From Erwinia sp. JUb26 (GTDB lineage Bacteria > Pseudomonadota > Gammaproteobacteria > Enterobacterales > Enterobacteriaceae): a DNA stretch of 64,000 bases. The stretch lies in assembly GCF_003751505.1 (NCBI RefSeq), contig NZ_RJVB01000003.1, forward strand, positions 370,712 to 434,711, read 5' to 3'. A program made the position numbers and the translations under genes. Positions 39,126 through 51,581 of the stretch are shown piece by piece (positions within the stretch are counted from its first letter, which is position 1; each line of letters opens with the position of its first letter). Under the pieces are notes generated by a model. It made no database searches. It was given only the letters and a program-made list of their open reading frames with translations, and had not been told where the DNA came from.

Positions 39126-39190
39126 CATCATCATCCACTGTCAGACAATTGTCGCCGTTCACACTTCGGCACGCATACCAGGAGTTAATT

Positions 39191-40465
39191 ATGTTGAACA
39201 GAAACAAAGTCACATTGTTATCGGGTCTGATTCTGTTAAGCCTTACGGCCTCCGTGCGAGCGGAAGATGTGGTACTGCGGGCGTTGATGGAGGATGTGCC
39301 TGAAACGCAAATTATCGAAAAAATGCTGCCCGACTTTGAGAAGCAGTACCACATTAAGGTCCAGTTCGAAAAAATCGGCTACGGCGATATGCACGACAAG
39401 CTGGTTTCCCAGCTTATTCAGCCGCAAAGCTATTATAACCTGCTGGAAGTGGATTTCTTATGGGCAGGGGAGTTTAGCCGGGCAGGCTGGCTGAGTGACC
39501 TGACTGACGAGGTGAAAAAGCCGGGCTTTGATATGTCGGCCTTTATTCCCGCCACGGTTTCGTTACTGAACGTCGATGAGAAAAAGACCCTGCTGGTGCC
39601 GATGTATAACTATTCGATGGGGCTGATTTACCGCACCGATGTGCTGCAGGATGCGAAGTTAAACAGCGCCTGGCAGGCCGAATTCAAACAGCCGCTGGCG
39701 CTGCCGACTACGCTGGATGGCTACGTTTCGCTGATTAAATTTATCAGTAAAAACAGTGATATGTCCGGCGCGGCAATGCAGGGCCAGCGCGGGGATCCCA
39801 ACAGTATGGAATTCTCGAACTATCTGTTTGCCAGCGGCGGCGCCTACGTGAATGCGGAGGGCAAATCCGCGCTCAACGGCCCGGCGGGACACAAGGCGAT
39901 GTCGCTGTACGCTGACGCGATCAAAAACGCCGCTCAGAAAGGGGCGCTTTCCGCCACCCTCGACGATACCGTGCGCCTGATGTGCAGCGGGAAAGCGTTC
40001 AGCATGCTGACTTACTGGTGGATGCTGCCGCAGCTCGACAATACGGCGGCCTGTCCGGCGGTGGCCGGTAAGCTGGCGCTGACGACCGTACCGGGCGGGC
40101 ACGGCGAAAGCGGCGGCTGGGGCTGGGGCGTGCCTAAAAACATCCCGGATAAAGAGAAGCAGGCTGCGCTGACCTTTATTCAGTGGGTGCAGAGTAAGGA
40201 CGTGACCATTGCCCGTGCTCTGCAGGGGCATGCGCCGGTCCGTTCTGATGTCTACACCTCCGCCGAGGTGCTGAAAAAGTACCCTTACTATAAAGACGCG
40301 CTGAATATTGTCGCCACCGGCAAGTCGTTCCCTATTTTTACCTATTCAGCGCAGTATGAAGATGTGCTCGGCACTCAGCTTTCGTTGCTGGCCAGCGGCG
40401 AAAATACCGTCGACGCTTCGCTTAAAAGCACCTCCGACCAGCTTGATAAGCTGCTGCAGAAATGA
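39191..40465 (+). CDS. Extracellular solute-binding protein, importer 2
   Basis: A 424-residue family-1 binding protein. The Sec signal peptide MLNRNKVTLLSGLILLSLTA ends at SVRAED. Typical CUT1 segments are YNLLEVDFLWAGEFSRAGWL and LLVPMYNYSMGLIYRTDVL. ATG 39191 follows a CAGGAG site. It has the same length as the importer 1 protein but differs clearly in sequence, so the two importers may have different substrates. Confidence 0.88.
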   Translation: MLNRNKVTLLSGLILLSLTASVRAEDVVLRALMEDVPETQIIEKMLPDFEKQYHIKVQFEKIGYGDMHDKLVSQLIQPQSYYNLLEVDFLWAGEFSRAGWLSDLTDEVKKPGFDMSAFIPATVSLLNVDEKKTLLVPMYNYSMGLIYRTDVLQDAKLNSAWQAEFKQPLALPTTLDGYVSLIKFISKNSDMSGAAMQGQRGDPNSMEFSNYLFASGGAYVNAEGKSALNGPAGHKAMSLYADAIKNAAQKGALSATLDDTVRLMCSGKAFSMLTYWWMLPQLDNTAACPAVAGKLALTTVPGGHGESGGWGWGVPKNIPDKEKQAALTFIQWVQSKDVTIARALQGHAPVRSDVYTSAEVLKKYPYYKDALNIVATGKSFPIFTYSAQYEDVLGTQLSLLASGENTVDASLKSTSDQLDKLLQK

Positions 40466-40482
40466 AGCGAGGGGACCGGGAA

Positions 40483-41394
40483 ATGTCGTTAGCTGAGGCG
40501 TTAATTATCAAACCGAAGCCCCGATTTACCGTAGACAGATTCCGGGTAACAGGCTGGGCTTTTGCCCTGCCTGGCTTACTGGCACTGGCTATTGTGCTCG
40601 GTTTTCCTGTGGTTTATGCGGTGGTGCTGGCCTTTTCTTCCTACACGCTGATGCACACCGAGATCCTGCCTTTTGCCGGGCTGGATAATTTTGTCAGCGT
40701 GCTGACGAGCGAAACGTTCTGGCACTCCGCGTGGCTGACGATCCGTTATTCGGTGCTGACGGTGAGCGGGGAGTTTATTGTCGGGCTGGGGATTGCCCTG
40801 ATGCTCAACCGGGTGGTGAAAACCCGCCCGATCTACTTCGCCTTGCTGACCATTCCGATGGCGATGTCCCCGGTCAGCGTGGCGCTGATCTGGCGCATGC
40901 TGCTGCAACCGAATCTGGGCATTATCAATCATATGCTGGAAAGCATCGGGCTGCCGGGCGTGGACTGGCTGGGCGATCCTACGCTGGCTTTCTGGAGCAT
41001 GGCGTTTATTGATATCTGGCAGCAGATGTCCTTTGTGGTGCTGCTGCTGGCTGCCGGTCTGGCTTCGCTGCCGAAAGACCCGTATGAGGCGGCCGAAATT
41101 GACGGGGCAAACAGCCTGCAGCAATTCTGGTACATCACCCTGCCGATGCTGCGGCCGGTGTCCGCGATTGCGATCGTTATCCAGCTGATTAATGAGCTCA
41201 GAACCTACGACCTGCCGTATATTCTCACCCGGGGCGGGCCGGGAAATGCAACCGAAGTCCTGAGCTTCTTTGCCTACCGGCGCGCCTTTCTGGGGCTGTC
41301 ACTAAATGAAGGATCGGCGGCGGCACTGATCTTGCTGTTAATCGTGCTGGCGATGACCGTGATCTACTTTGTGCTGCTGGAGCGGCGAAGATAG
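40483..41394 (+). CDS. CUT1-type ABC importer permease (MalF-like), importer 2
   Basis: A permease of about 303 residues with six hydrophobic segments and the EAA loop EAAEIDGANSLQQFWYITLPMLRP. ATG 40483 has an AGGGG site at good spacing; ATG 40462, overlapping the binding-protein stop, is an alternative. It is last in the SDR-importer 2 unit. Confidence 0.88.
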   Translation: MSLAEALIIKPKPRFTVDRFRVTGWAFALPGLLALAIVLGFPVVYAVVLAFSSYTLMHTEILPFAGLDNFVSVLTSETFWHSAWLTIRYSVLTVSGEFIVGLGIALMLNRVVKTRPIYFALLTIPMAMSPVSVALIWRMLLQPNLGIINHMLESIGLPGVDWLGDPTLAFWSMAFIDIWQQMSFVVLLLAAGLASLPKDPYEAAEIDGANSLQQFWYITLPMLRPVSAIAIVIQLINELRTYDLPYILTRGGPGNATEVLSFFAYRRAFLGLSLNEGSAAALILLLIVLAMTVIYFVLLERRR

Positions 41395-41474
41395 TTTGGC
41401 GGTAGCAGGGCGTGGGTGGGATAGCACTACAGATAGTGAGCCAGGCAGTGTGCTATCGCTGCCGCTCAACCCAC

Positions 41475-41693
41475 TCAGTACCCCGGTAACCGCCGCTTAA
41501 CCGGCTGCGACTTCACAATTGCGCTGCTGGTTTCCGCCTTGTCGGTGATGCGATCCAGAATAAAATCCAGGTGCTCGATGGAGCGCAGATGCAGGCGCGC
41601 AATAAAGCAGTCGTCGCTCGTCACTTTGTCACATTCGGCCCGTTCAGGAATGGCTTCCAGCAGTTTCTGTACCTCATGCAGTTTTCCCGTCAT
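41475..41693 (-). pseudogene. Lrp/AsnC-family regulator, C-terminal remnant
   Basis: About 72 codons encode the RAM/AsnC effector domain tail: CDKVTSDDCFIARLHLRSIEHLDFILDRI, then the family ending AIVKSQPVKRRLP. The helix-turn-helix and first half are missing. The remnant ends where an unrelated transporter fragment begins on the other strand, so both lost their 5' ends in one deletion. Confidence 0.75.
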
Positions 41694-41885
41694 CAGTTCC
41701 TGCTGGTGGGCCTGGGCGCGCTCTCATTTATCTACCAGGTGGTGGGGTTTATCGTGGATGCCGTCGCCTTTGGCCATCGATTGCATCCGCTGCAGATGGC
41801 GGGAGCCGCCGCTATTTTACTGGCGGCGGTCGGTATGATGAGGGTGAGGCGGCTGCCAGCGCAGCCGTGTGTGGTTAATGATTAA
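41694..41885 (+). pseudogene. EamA/DMT-family transporter, C-terminal remnant
   Basis: About 63 codons encode the last two membrane segments of a drug/metabolite transporter (FLLVGLGALSFIYQVVGFIV; HPLQMAGAAAILLAAVGMM), then a stop at 41885. There is no start or N-terminal part. It abuts the Lrp remnant head to head. Confidence 0.7.
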
Positions 41886-41913
41886 TCAGACCGGGCTTGA
41901 TGTCGAACCTCTG

Positions 41914-46141
<4,228 letters not shown>

Positions 46142-46190
46142 TTACCTCTTGTCAGAGTTTCCTGAGAAGGAAATTTTAGGCAAAAAAAAA

Positions 46191-46235
46191 CCTAACTTTC
46201 CTTCCCGCTGACCTGATTCGGGAGGTGTAGTTAGG
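46191..46235 (-). terminator. Conditional leader terminator before the PTS gene
   Basis: On the minus strand, CCTAACT (46235-46229) pairs with AGTTAGG (46197-46191), followed by nine T. It lies about 50 bp before the PTS start and overlaps the RAT, the layout of BglG-type antitermination. Confidence 0.75.
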
Positions 46236-46275
46236 TTTTGCTCAGCGCGCCGGTTAGGCGAGAAGATAACAATCC
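46233..46275 (-). promoter_or_regulatory. Ribonucleic antiterminator (RAT) for the BglG-type protein
   Basis: The minus-strand RNA begins GGATTGTTATC and ends GAGCAAAACCT, matching the conserved ends of bgl/sac RAT elements (GGATTGTTAC ... GGCAAAACC). The span is about 43 nt, longer than the usual 30 or so. Its 3' end shares bases with the terminator stem, so the two folds exclude each other. Confidence 0.65.
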
Positions 46276-46343
46276 TGTTATGGAAAAATTTATAATCTCA
46301 AACTTCCGTTCCGACAAGCGTTTTTCTTAATGTTATGACACTG

Positions 46344-46359
46344 TGTGAAGTGACTCACA
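46344..46359. promoter_or_regulatory. CRP site upstream of the PTS leader
   Basis: TGTGAAGTGACTCACA has both TGTGA and TCACA half-sites perfect with a 6-bp spacer. A -10-like TATAAAT lies on the minus strand near 46290, placing the site about 70 bp before the expected transcript start, a usual CRP position. Confidence 0.7.
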
Positions 46360-46369
46360 AAAAGATGCG

Positions 46370-47215
46370 CTATTTATCCTCCGTGGAAATCGCTATTTTC
46401 ACCTGCTCAATGTGGATCGCCAGAAACATCAATTCATCCATTGTTAATGTGTGGTCATGGTGTAATTCACTGTATTTGCTAATTTTAATGGCGCACGCAT
46501 AGGCGTCTTTATATTTCCCCTTCACCAGCGTAGCCAGATCGGGATCGCCAATATCCAGATGTTTTTTATCCAGGATACGCTGGGCGAAAAATTTCAGATG
46601 GGTAACAAAACGCTGATAGCTTAATGCCTTTTCCTGATAGGTAATATCAAAGTGATAGGCCACCAGGCTTAATATGTCCTGTATGAAACGCGTGATCTTC
46701 ATCGTGTTCTGCATATTATCATTGAGCTGGGCATTGACCAGATGCAGGGCGATAAACCCGGCTTCATCCTCGGGTAATAGCGTGCCGGTATGCTGATAAA
46801 TAATCTGCAGCGCATCTTTTCCGACATCGTACTCGTGCGGATACACTTTTTTTATTTCCCACAGCAACCCATTTTGAATGCTGATGTTTTCTGAAAATCG
46901 CTGTAGTGCATAGTGTAAGTGATCAACCAGTGAAATTAATAAGCTATCGTGTAGTTTTCCCGGTAACCGACCGCGAGCCAGCGATATAATCGCCTCTGTG
47001 GCGAGAATGCACTCCTTCGATACCTGATCCAATAATGACCTGAAGTGATCGCTGTAGGGGGTATCCGGTGAAAACGTTTTCTCAACGTGGGTCGGGTTAA
47101 TGTTTTCTCCGGCTTTTTTATTGAAGCCGATACCTTTACCCATAACCACCATTTCCTGCAAATTTTCATCAACGGTGATAACAACATTGTTATTCAGTAT
47201 TCGATCTATTTTCAT
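46370..47215 (-). CDS. BglG-family transcriptional antiterminator
   Basis: A 281-residue RNA-binding regulator: N-terminal CAT domain (MKIDRILNNNVVITVDENLQEMVVMGKGIGF, 1-55) followed by two PRD domains (about 65-170 and 170-281) with phosphorylatable histidines (DHLHYALQRF; FIALHLVNAQ; FLAIHIEQV). It binds the RAT in front of the PTS gene when inducer is transported. It is the first gene of the bgl-like cluster. Confidence 0.93.
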   Translation of the reverse strand: MKIDRILNNNVVITVDENLQEMVVMGKGIGFNKKAGENINPTHVEKTFSPDTPYSDHFRSLLDQVSKECILATEAIISLARGRLPGKLHDSLLISLVDHLHYALQRFSENISIQNGLLWEIKKVYPHEYDVGKDALQIIYQHTGTLLPEDEAGFIALHLVNAQLNDNMQNTMKITRFIQDILSLVAYHFDITYQEKALSYQRFVTHLKFFAQRILDKKHLDIGDPDLATLVKGKYKDAYACAIKISKYSELHHDHTLTMDELMFLAIHIEQVKIAISTEDK

Positions 47216-47656
47216 TACACGCTCCAGAAGGAACAGGCGGGAGATTTATCCGGAAAAAATAAATGAGTGCACACCAGAATGTCAATTGTCGGGTGTGCGA
47301 AGATCTTTTTCGGCCGGTTCTTTTATCTTAAGTGCCAGCACGGTCACATTTAATGTGATGAACCGACTGATTCCCGAAGGGGGAGTCCGGGTGATAGCAG
47401 CAGTGCTATCTTCAGGCTGGTCAGTGAAAAGCGGTTAAAACGATAGCTCGGTGTGTGAGCTGTGTCTGAAAGCGTTGAAAACGATCGTTCAGTGTGTGAG
47501 CAGCGGGTAACAAAGCAGGGTCCTTGCCTGTCTACGAAGCAAAATAAATATCCTTTTCCACCAACCGCTTTACAAAAACTTCCTGTTCTCGCCTTGATCA
47601 AAGCGGCAAAACAAGATTACTGTATTTATATACAGTAATTGTCTGAGATCGTAACC
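47216..47656. other. Divergent region between bglG-like gene and umuD
   Basis: Contains the umuD SOS box (47618-47637) and, nearer the bglG-like gene, a weak CRP-like sequence at 47330-47351 (AAGTGCCAGCACGGTCACATTT by reading; only the TCACA half is good). I found no RAT/terminator in front of the bglG-like gene itself and no ORF. Confidence 0.45.
47618..47637. promoter_or_regulatory. LexA (SOS) box of umuDC
   Basis: TACTGTATTTATATACAGTA fits CTGT-N8-ACAG perfectly and is a near-complete palindrome, predicting strong LexA binding. It lies 20 bp before the umuD start. Confidence 0.9.
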
Positions 47657-48079
47657 ATGAAGTTTTATCAGCCCGCAGAAATCCGCGCCATTCTGGACCT
47701 GCCGTTGTTTATCAGCCGGGTGCCGTGCGGCTTTCCATCGCCCGCGCAGGACTACGTTGAGCAGCGCATTGACCTCAACGACCTGCTGGTGAGCCATCCC
47801 AGCTCAACCTATTTTATCAAGGTCAGCGGCGATTCGATGATTGAAGGCGGAATCGGTGAGGGCGATATGCTGGTGGTGGACAGCTCGCAGAAGGCGGAAC
47901 ACGGCGATATCGTGGTGGCGGCGCTGGACGGCGAGTTCACCGTCAAGCAGCTGATGCTGCGGCCTTATCTGCACCTGCGGCCAATGAATTCCGCCTATTC
48001 GATTATGCCAATTCCCGATGCTGACCAGTTCGAGATTTTCGGCGTGGTGAAGCACGTGATTAAAACGCTGGGTAAGTGA
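47657..48079 (+). CDS. umuD: UmuD, subunit of DNA polymerase V
   Basis: Self-cleaves to UmuD' with RecA help and forms Pol V with UmuC. The 140-residue form from ATG 47657 has the cleavage site Cys24-Gly25 (VPCGFPSP) and the Ser60/Lys97 dyad (SGDSM; EFTVKQL) at the same positions as E. coli. Its stop shares a base with the umuC start. Confidence 0.95.
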   Translation: MKFYQPAEIRAILDLPLFISRVPCGFPSPAQDYVEQRIDLNDLLVSHPSSTYFIKVSGDSMIEGGIGEGDMLVVDSSQKAEHGDIVVAALDGEFTVKQLMLRPYLHLRPMNSAYSIMPIPDADQFEIFGVVKHVIKTLGK

Positions 48080-49341
48080 TGTTTGCCCTCGTGGATGTGA
48101 ACTCATTCTACGCCTCGTGCGAAACGGTGTTCAGGCCGGATCTGAAGGGCAAGCCCGTCTGCGTGCTGAGCAACAACGACGGCTGCGTGATTGCCCGCTC
48201 GGCGGAGGCAAAGGCGGTCGGCGTAAAAATGGGTGAGCCCTATTTTAAAATCAAAGACCATCTGCGGCAGCATCGGGTGAATGTGTTCAGCTCAAACTAT
48301 GCGCTTTACGCCGATATGAGCCTCCGGGTGATGACTACGCTGGAGGCGATCGCCCCGGCGGTAGAGGAGTACTCCATTGACGAGGCGTTTATCGATCTGA
48401 CCGGCGTGCGCAACTGCCGGGTGCTGGAAGAGTTTGGGCACGAGATCCGTGAAACCGTGAAGCGCGACACGCACCTGACCGTGGGCGTGGGGATTGCCCA
48501 GACCAAAACGCTGGCCAAGCTGGCTAACTACGCGGCAAAAACGTGGACGCGGACCGGCGGCGTGCTGGATCTGTCGAACGTGGATCGCCAGCGCAAGCTG
48601 ATGGCGCTGGTGCCGGTGGAGGAAGTGTGGGGTGTGGGTCGGCGCATTAGCAAGAAGCTGAACGCGATGGGGATTATCACCGCCAAAGATCTGTCAGAGC
48701 AGAGCACGTGGATTATCCGCAAGCACTTCAACGTGGTGCTGGAACGTACGGTGCGTGAACTGCGCGGTGAGCCGTGCCTGGCGCTGGAAGAACAGGCGCC
48801 GGACAAGCAGCAGATCCTCTGCTCGCGTTCGTTTTCCACGCGGATCGTTGACTATGCCGATATGCGTGAGGCGGTGTGTAACTACGCGGTACGCGCGGCG
48901 GAAAAGCTGCGGGAGGAAAAGCAGTACTGTCGGCAGATTGCGGTGTTTATCCGCACCAGTCCGCATGCGGTCGATGAACCGTTTTACGGCAATCAGGCGA
49001 TGAGCATGCTGCTGACGCCGTCGAACGATACCCGGGATATTATTCGCGCCGCGATGAATGCGCTCGATCGCATCTGGCGGGACGGGCATCGATATATGAA
49101 AGCAGGGATCATGCTCGGCGACTTTTTCAGCCACGGCGTATCGCAGCTCAATCTGTTCGACGACTTCAAACCGCAGCTGAACAGCGAAGCTCTGATGCAG
49201 GTGATTGACCACGTGAATCAGAGCGGCAGAGGCACGCTGTGGTTCGCCGGGCAGGGGATCCAGAAGCCCTGGGCGATGAAGCGTGAAATGCTGTCACCGG
49301 CTTATACCACCCGCTATCAGGACCTGCCGCTGGCGAAGTAG
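48079..49341 (+). CDS. umuC: UmuC, catalytic subunit of DNA polymerase V
   Basis: Y-family translesion polymerase, 420 residues. Metal-binding Asp6 (VDVNSFYASCE) and the SIDEAF motif near 100 are intact, and the beta-clamp motif QLNLF is present near the C-terminus, before KREMLSPAYTTR. ATG 48079 overlaps the umuD stop by one base. It is LexA-controlled together with umuD. Confidence 0.95.
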   Translation: MFALVDVNSFYASCETVFRPDLKGKPVCVLSNNDGCVIARSAEAKAVGVKMGEPYFKIKDHLRQHRVNVFSSNYALYADMSLRVMTTLEAIAPAVEEYSIDEAFIDLTGVRNCRVLEEFGHEIRETVKRDTHLTVGVGIAQTKTLAKLANYAAKTWTRTGGVLDLSNVDRQRKLMALVPVEEVWGVGRRISKKLNAMGIITAKDLSEQSTWIIRKHFNVVLERTVRELRGEPCLALEEQAPDKQQILCSRSFSTRIVDYADMREAVCNYAVRAAEKLREEKQYCRQIAVFIRTSPHAVDEPFYGNQAMSMLLTPSNDTRDIIRAAMNALDRIWRDGHRYMKAGIMLGDFFSHGVSQLNLFDDFKPQLNSEALMQVIDHVNQSGRGTLWFAGQGIQKPWAMKREMLSPAYTTRYQDLPLAK

Positions 49342-49740
49342 CGTTCCCGGCGAGAGTTGCACCTGTTTCGCTCGGCGCTGCTCCTGCGTAGTTAAACACT
49401 ATCCGGTGAATAAGGTGATGCCGAATTCACTGCTCAGCCCGGTGTTTGCCATCTTTTCTGGCGTTATTTAAAAAACACCAGACTGAATAACCCGCGATGA
49501 CGTAGTGTGATCTGTCTCTGAGTTAACGGATAAACTCTTAGATTTCATCGATTTTGACTAAGTCTATAAGCAGTATGGGAATTTATTTTCCCGGATGTAA
49601 ATTGCTACCGTAGCCGCGTAGGAGAGTTATATTTTTTCGCGCGACGCTTTATTCTGCCGGGTTGATTTGTCTTTACGCGCCATGCACATTCTTTTCCTGC
49701 TAATGGGCGCGTCGATAACCTCATCCAGGATAAATCCACC
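49342..49740. other. Gene-free stretch between umuC and the cyclodeaminase gene
   Basis: I see no ORF with coding character and no clear RNA here. A possible long hairpin (GGTGTTT ... AAACACC, about 49441-49479) lacks the U tract of a terminator. The last 100 bp probably hold the promoter of the next gene. Confidence 0.4.
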
Positions 49741-50682
49741 ATGCAATTTATTTCCGCAAAAACCATTCATGACCTGCTGGAGTGGGAGGGCGCAATCAAC
49801 GCCATCCACTCGGCGCATCTGGGCCCCCGCCATAGCGGGGACGGCTTTTTCCTCGGTGATGCCGCATACGGTTTACTGAGCCGCGCCGTAATTTTACCGG
49901 GGCGTGGTGCCGGTTTAAAAATGGCGTCAATCTGTCCGGCCAATGCGCAGGCACAGCCGCCTCGTGCAGTGGAAGATGCCGCCTTCGTGGCGATCGACGA
50001 AGAGACCAAAGCGATTTCTGCTGTGCTCGATGGCCCGGCAATTACCCGCTGGAAAACGGCGGCGGATTCGGTTACCGCCGCCCGGATACTCAGCCGTGAA
50101 GACAGTGCCACGCTGCTGGTGCTGGGAGCTGGACCGGTGGCGACGGCGCTGGTCGATGCCTATCTGCATATACGGCCCTCCATTCGCAACGTGCTGCTGT
50201 GGAACCGCACGGCTGAAAAGCTGACGGCGACGCTGGCGACGCTGAGAGAGAAGGGGATTGAGGCGGAAATTGTGCAGGATCTTAACGCAGCCGTCAGCCG
50301 TGCGGATATTATTACGGCCGCCACCAGCTCGGCGTCACCGCTGATTCTGGGGAAATACGTGCAGCCCGGCACGCATATCGATCTGCTGGGCGGATATCGC
50401 CCGGATATGCAGGAAGCGGACGGCGAAGCGGTGGCAAAAGCGCGCATATTTGTTGATGACCGGACCAATGCCATGATGTCGGGCGACCTTCATATCCCAC
50501 TGCAGCAGGGCATGATGACTGAAGGGCAAATCGAAGCCGATCTCTACGAGATTTGCCAGAACGCGACGTTCAAACGGCAGAAGCAGGACATTACGCTGTA
50601 TAAAAACGCGGGCGGCGCGCACCTGGACCTGATGGTCAGCCTGCTGGTCATTGAGCGGTTAAAGCACTCTTCCGCCGCGTAG
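49741..50682 (+). CDS. Ornithine cyclodeaminase/mu-crystallin family protein
   Basis: A 313-residue NAD(P)-binding enzyme of the OCD/mu-crystallin family. The Rossmann motif VLGAGPVATALVDAYL lies near 122-137, preceded by the family stretch AITRWKTAADSVTAA (Thr/Ala dyad region), and GTHIDLLGGYRPDMQEAD lies near 212. Members act as ornithine cyclodeaminase, lysine cyclodeaminase, alanine dehydrogenase or ketimine reductase; no partner gene indicates which. A weak AGGA site precedes ATG 49741. Confidence 0.85.
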   Translation: MQFISAKTIHDLLEWEGAINAIHSAHLGPRHSGDGFFLGDAAYGLLSRAVILPGRGAGLKMASICPANAQAQPPRAVEDAAFVAIDEETKAISAVLDGPAITRWKTAADSVTAARILSREDSATLLVLGAGPVATALVDAYLHIRPSIRNVLLWNRTAEKLTATLATLREKGIEAEIVQDLNAAVSRADIITAATSSASPLILGKYVQPGTHIDLLGGYRPDMQEADGEAVAKARIFVDDRTNAMMSGDLHIPLQQGMMTEGQIEADLYEICQNATFKRQKQDITLYKNAGGAHLDLMVSLLVIERLKHSSAA

Positions 50683-50753
50683 ATAAAATGGGGTTCACCC
50701 GGTAGCGATTTGGCTGAGCTTATCGGGTGAATGCCGGCTAGCGGCATGCAGAG

Positions 50754-50879
50754 CTAGTGACGGCCCGGACGATGCAGTATCTCCGCCAGCACTCCCGGCA
50801 GGCAGGCGCCTACAATCACCAAAAATCCCATCAGTGGCCCCCCAATCAGCAACAGGGCGCAAAACAGTACGGCGTTCAT
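50754..50879 (-). CDS. Small hydrophobic membrane protein (41 residues)
   Basis: MNAVLFCALLLIGGPLMGFL begins a 41-residue protein with one or two membrane-spanning segments and a basic tail (HRPGRH). An AAAGGA site lies 8 bases before ATG 50879, which supports translation. I do not recognise the family. Longer in-frame extensions lack a ribosome site. Confidence 0.55.
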   Translation of the reverse strand: MNAVLFCALLLIGGPLMGFLVIVGACLPGVLAEILHRPGRH

Positions 50880-51141
50880 GTGTGTCCTTTTCGATGTTTT
50901 TTCTTCTGGCAGGAACGTAAACAGCGTGGCTATGCTGCACCGAAAGGGTCGATTATGCATTGATCGGCATCACAATTTTACGGTGCTAAAAGGGGAGAAG
51001 ATTGATAGCTGGCGGGTAGTGCTTAAAGGCAAAGATTCCGGGCCGAGGGGCGCGATGAGAAAACGAGGAAAGCATAAGAATTTTTTCAGGGGGAATCGGA
51101 GGGGGTATGTTATAACAAGTAAAATTTACTTATATTTACGC

Positions 51142-51198
51142 AAAAAAAAAAGCCCGCTAAGAGCTTTAATGCGGGCCAACACCAGGGAAATCGATTAA
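51142..51198 (-). ncRNA. Candidate small RNA carrying the ArcZ seed
   Basis: The minus strand at 51193-51176 reads GATTTCCCTGGTGTTGGC, which I recall as the conserved base-pairing core of the Hfq-dependent sRNA ArcZ. It runs directly into a Rho-independent terminator: stem GGCCCGC-type arm (51177-51172) with GCGGGC partner (51158-51153) and eleven U. A -10-like TATCAT (51210-51205) and a weak -35 TGGCAA 16 bases further up would give an RNA of about 57 nt; release from the dinI-like mRNA 3' end is an alternative. Authentic arcZ lies elsewhere in enterobacteria, next to arcB, so this would be a second RNA with the same seed. Confidence 0.55.
51143..51177 (-). terminator. Terminator downstream of dinI-like gene / 3' end of candidate sRNA
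   Basis: Minus-strand stem GCCCGC/GCGGGC with a 13-nt loop is followed by an 11-base T run, a strong intrinsic terminator about 115 bp after the dinI-like stop. Confidence 0.85.
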
Positions 51199-51291
51199 TT
51201 TTAATGATAGGAGTATTCTCAGTTATTGCCAGGCGAAAACGCGTTATTTGCGAGCGAAATCAAAAAAAATGTTGGATCACCCTTTCCCGCA

Positions 51292-51537
51292 TTAATACTC
51301 TTCAGAAATCAGCCACTGGTCCGCTTCTTCAAACATCTCTTCAATAATGCGCAGCAGCGTGGATTTATCGGTTTTACTGGCATCGCTTTTTACGCCGTTG
51401 GCCTGCATCGGTTTCACTTTAACCAGCGCATCGGGGAAAACCCGCTGAACGCGTTTTTCCAGCTCTTCCTGTATCAGCTGCTCGGCATTTGCCAGACCCG
51501 CCACGTTGCGCTTGTCATAAATCAGTTCAACAAACAT
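51292..51537 (-). CDS. DinI-family SOS protein
   Basis: An 81-residue DinI-like protein (MFVELIYDKRN ... FPDALVKVKPM ... EEMFEEADQWLISEEY), with the acidic C-terminal helix that contacts RecA in E. coli DinI. DinI stabilises RecA filaments and limits UmuD cleavage. ATG 51537 is chosen because it gives the family length and lies just after the LexA box. umuDC is 2-4 kb away. Confidence 0.85.
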   Translation of the reverse strand: MFVELIYDKRNVAGLANAEQLIQEELEKRVQRVFPDALVKVKPMQANGVKSDASKTDKSTLLRIIEEMFEEADQWLISEEY

Positions 51538-51561
51538 TCTACTTTCGCTCCCTTTAAATTT

Positions 51562-51581
51562 ATCTGTATAAAAATACAGGT
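51562..51581. promoter_or_regulatory. LexA (SOS) box of the dinI-like gene
   Basis: ATCTGTATAAAAATACAGGT satisfies CTGT-N8-ACAG exactly and sits 25 bp before the dinI-like start. Confidence 0.85.

Noticed and set aside
47330-47351. Second CRP site before the bglG-like gene
   Set aside because: Only one half-site (TCACA) is good and the other (TGCCA) is poor, so it is not listed as a feature of its own.
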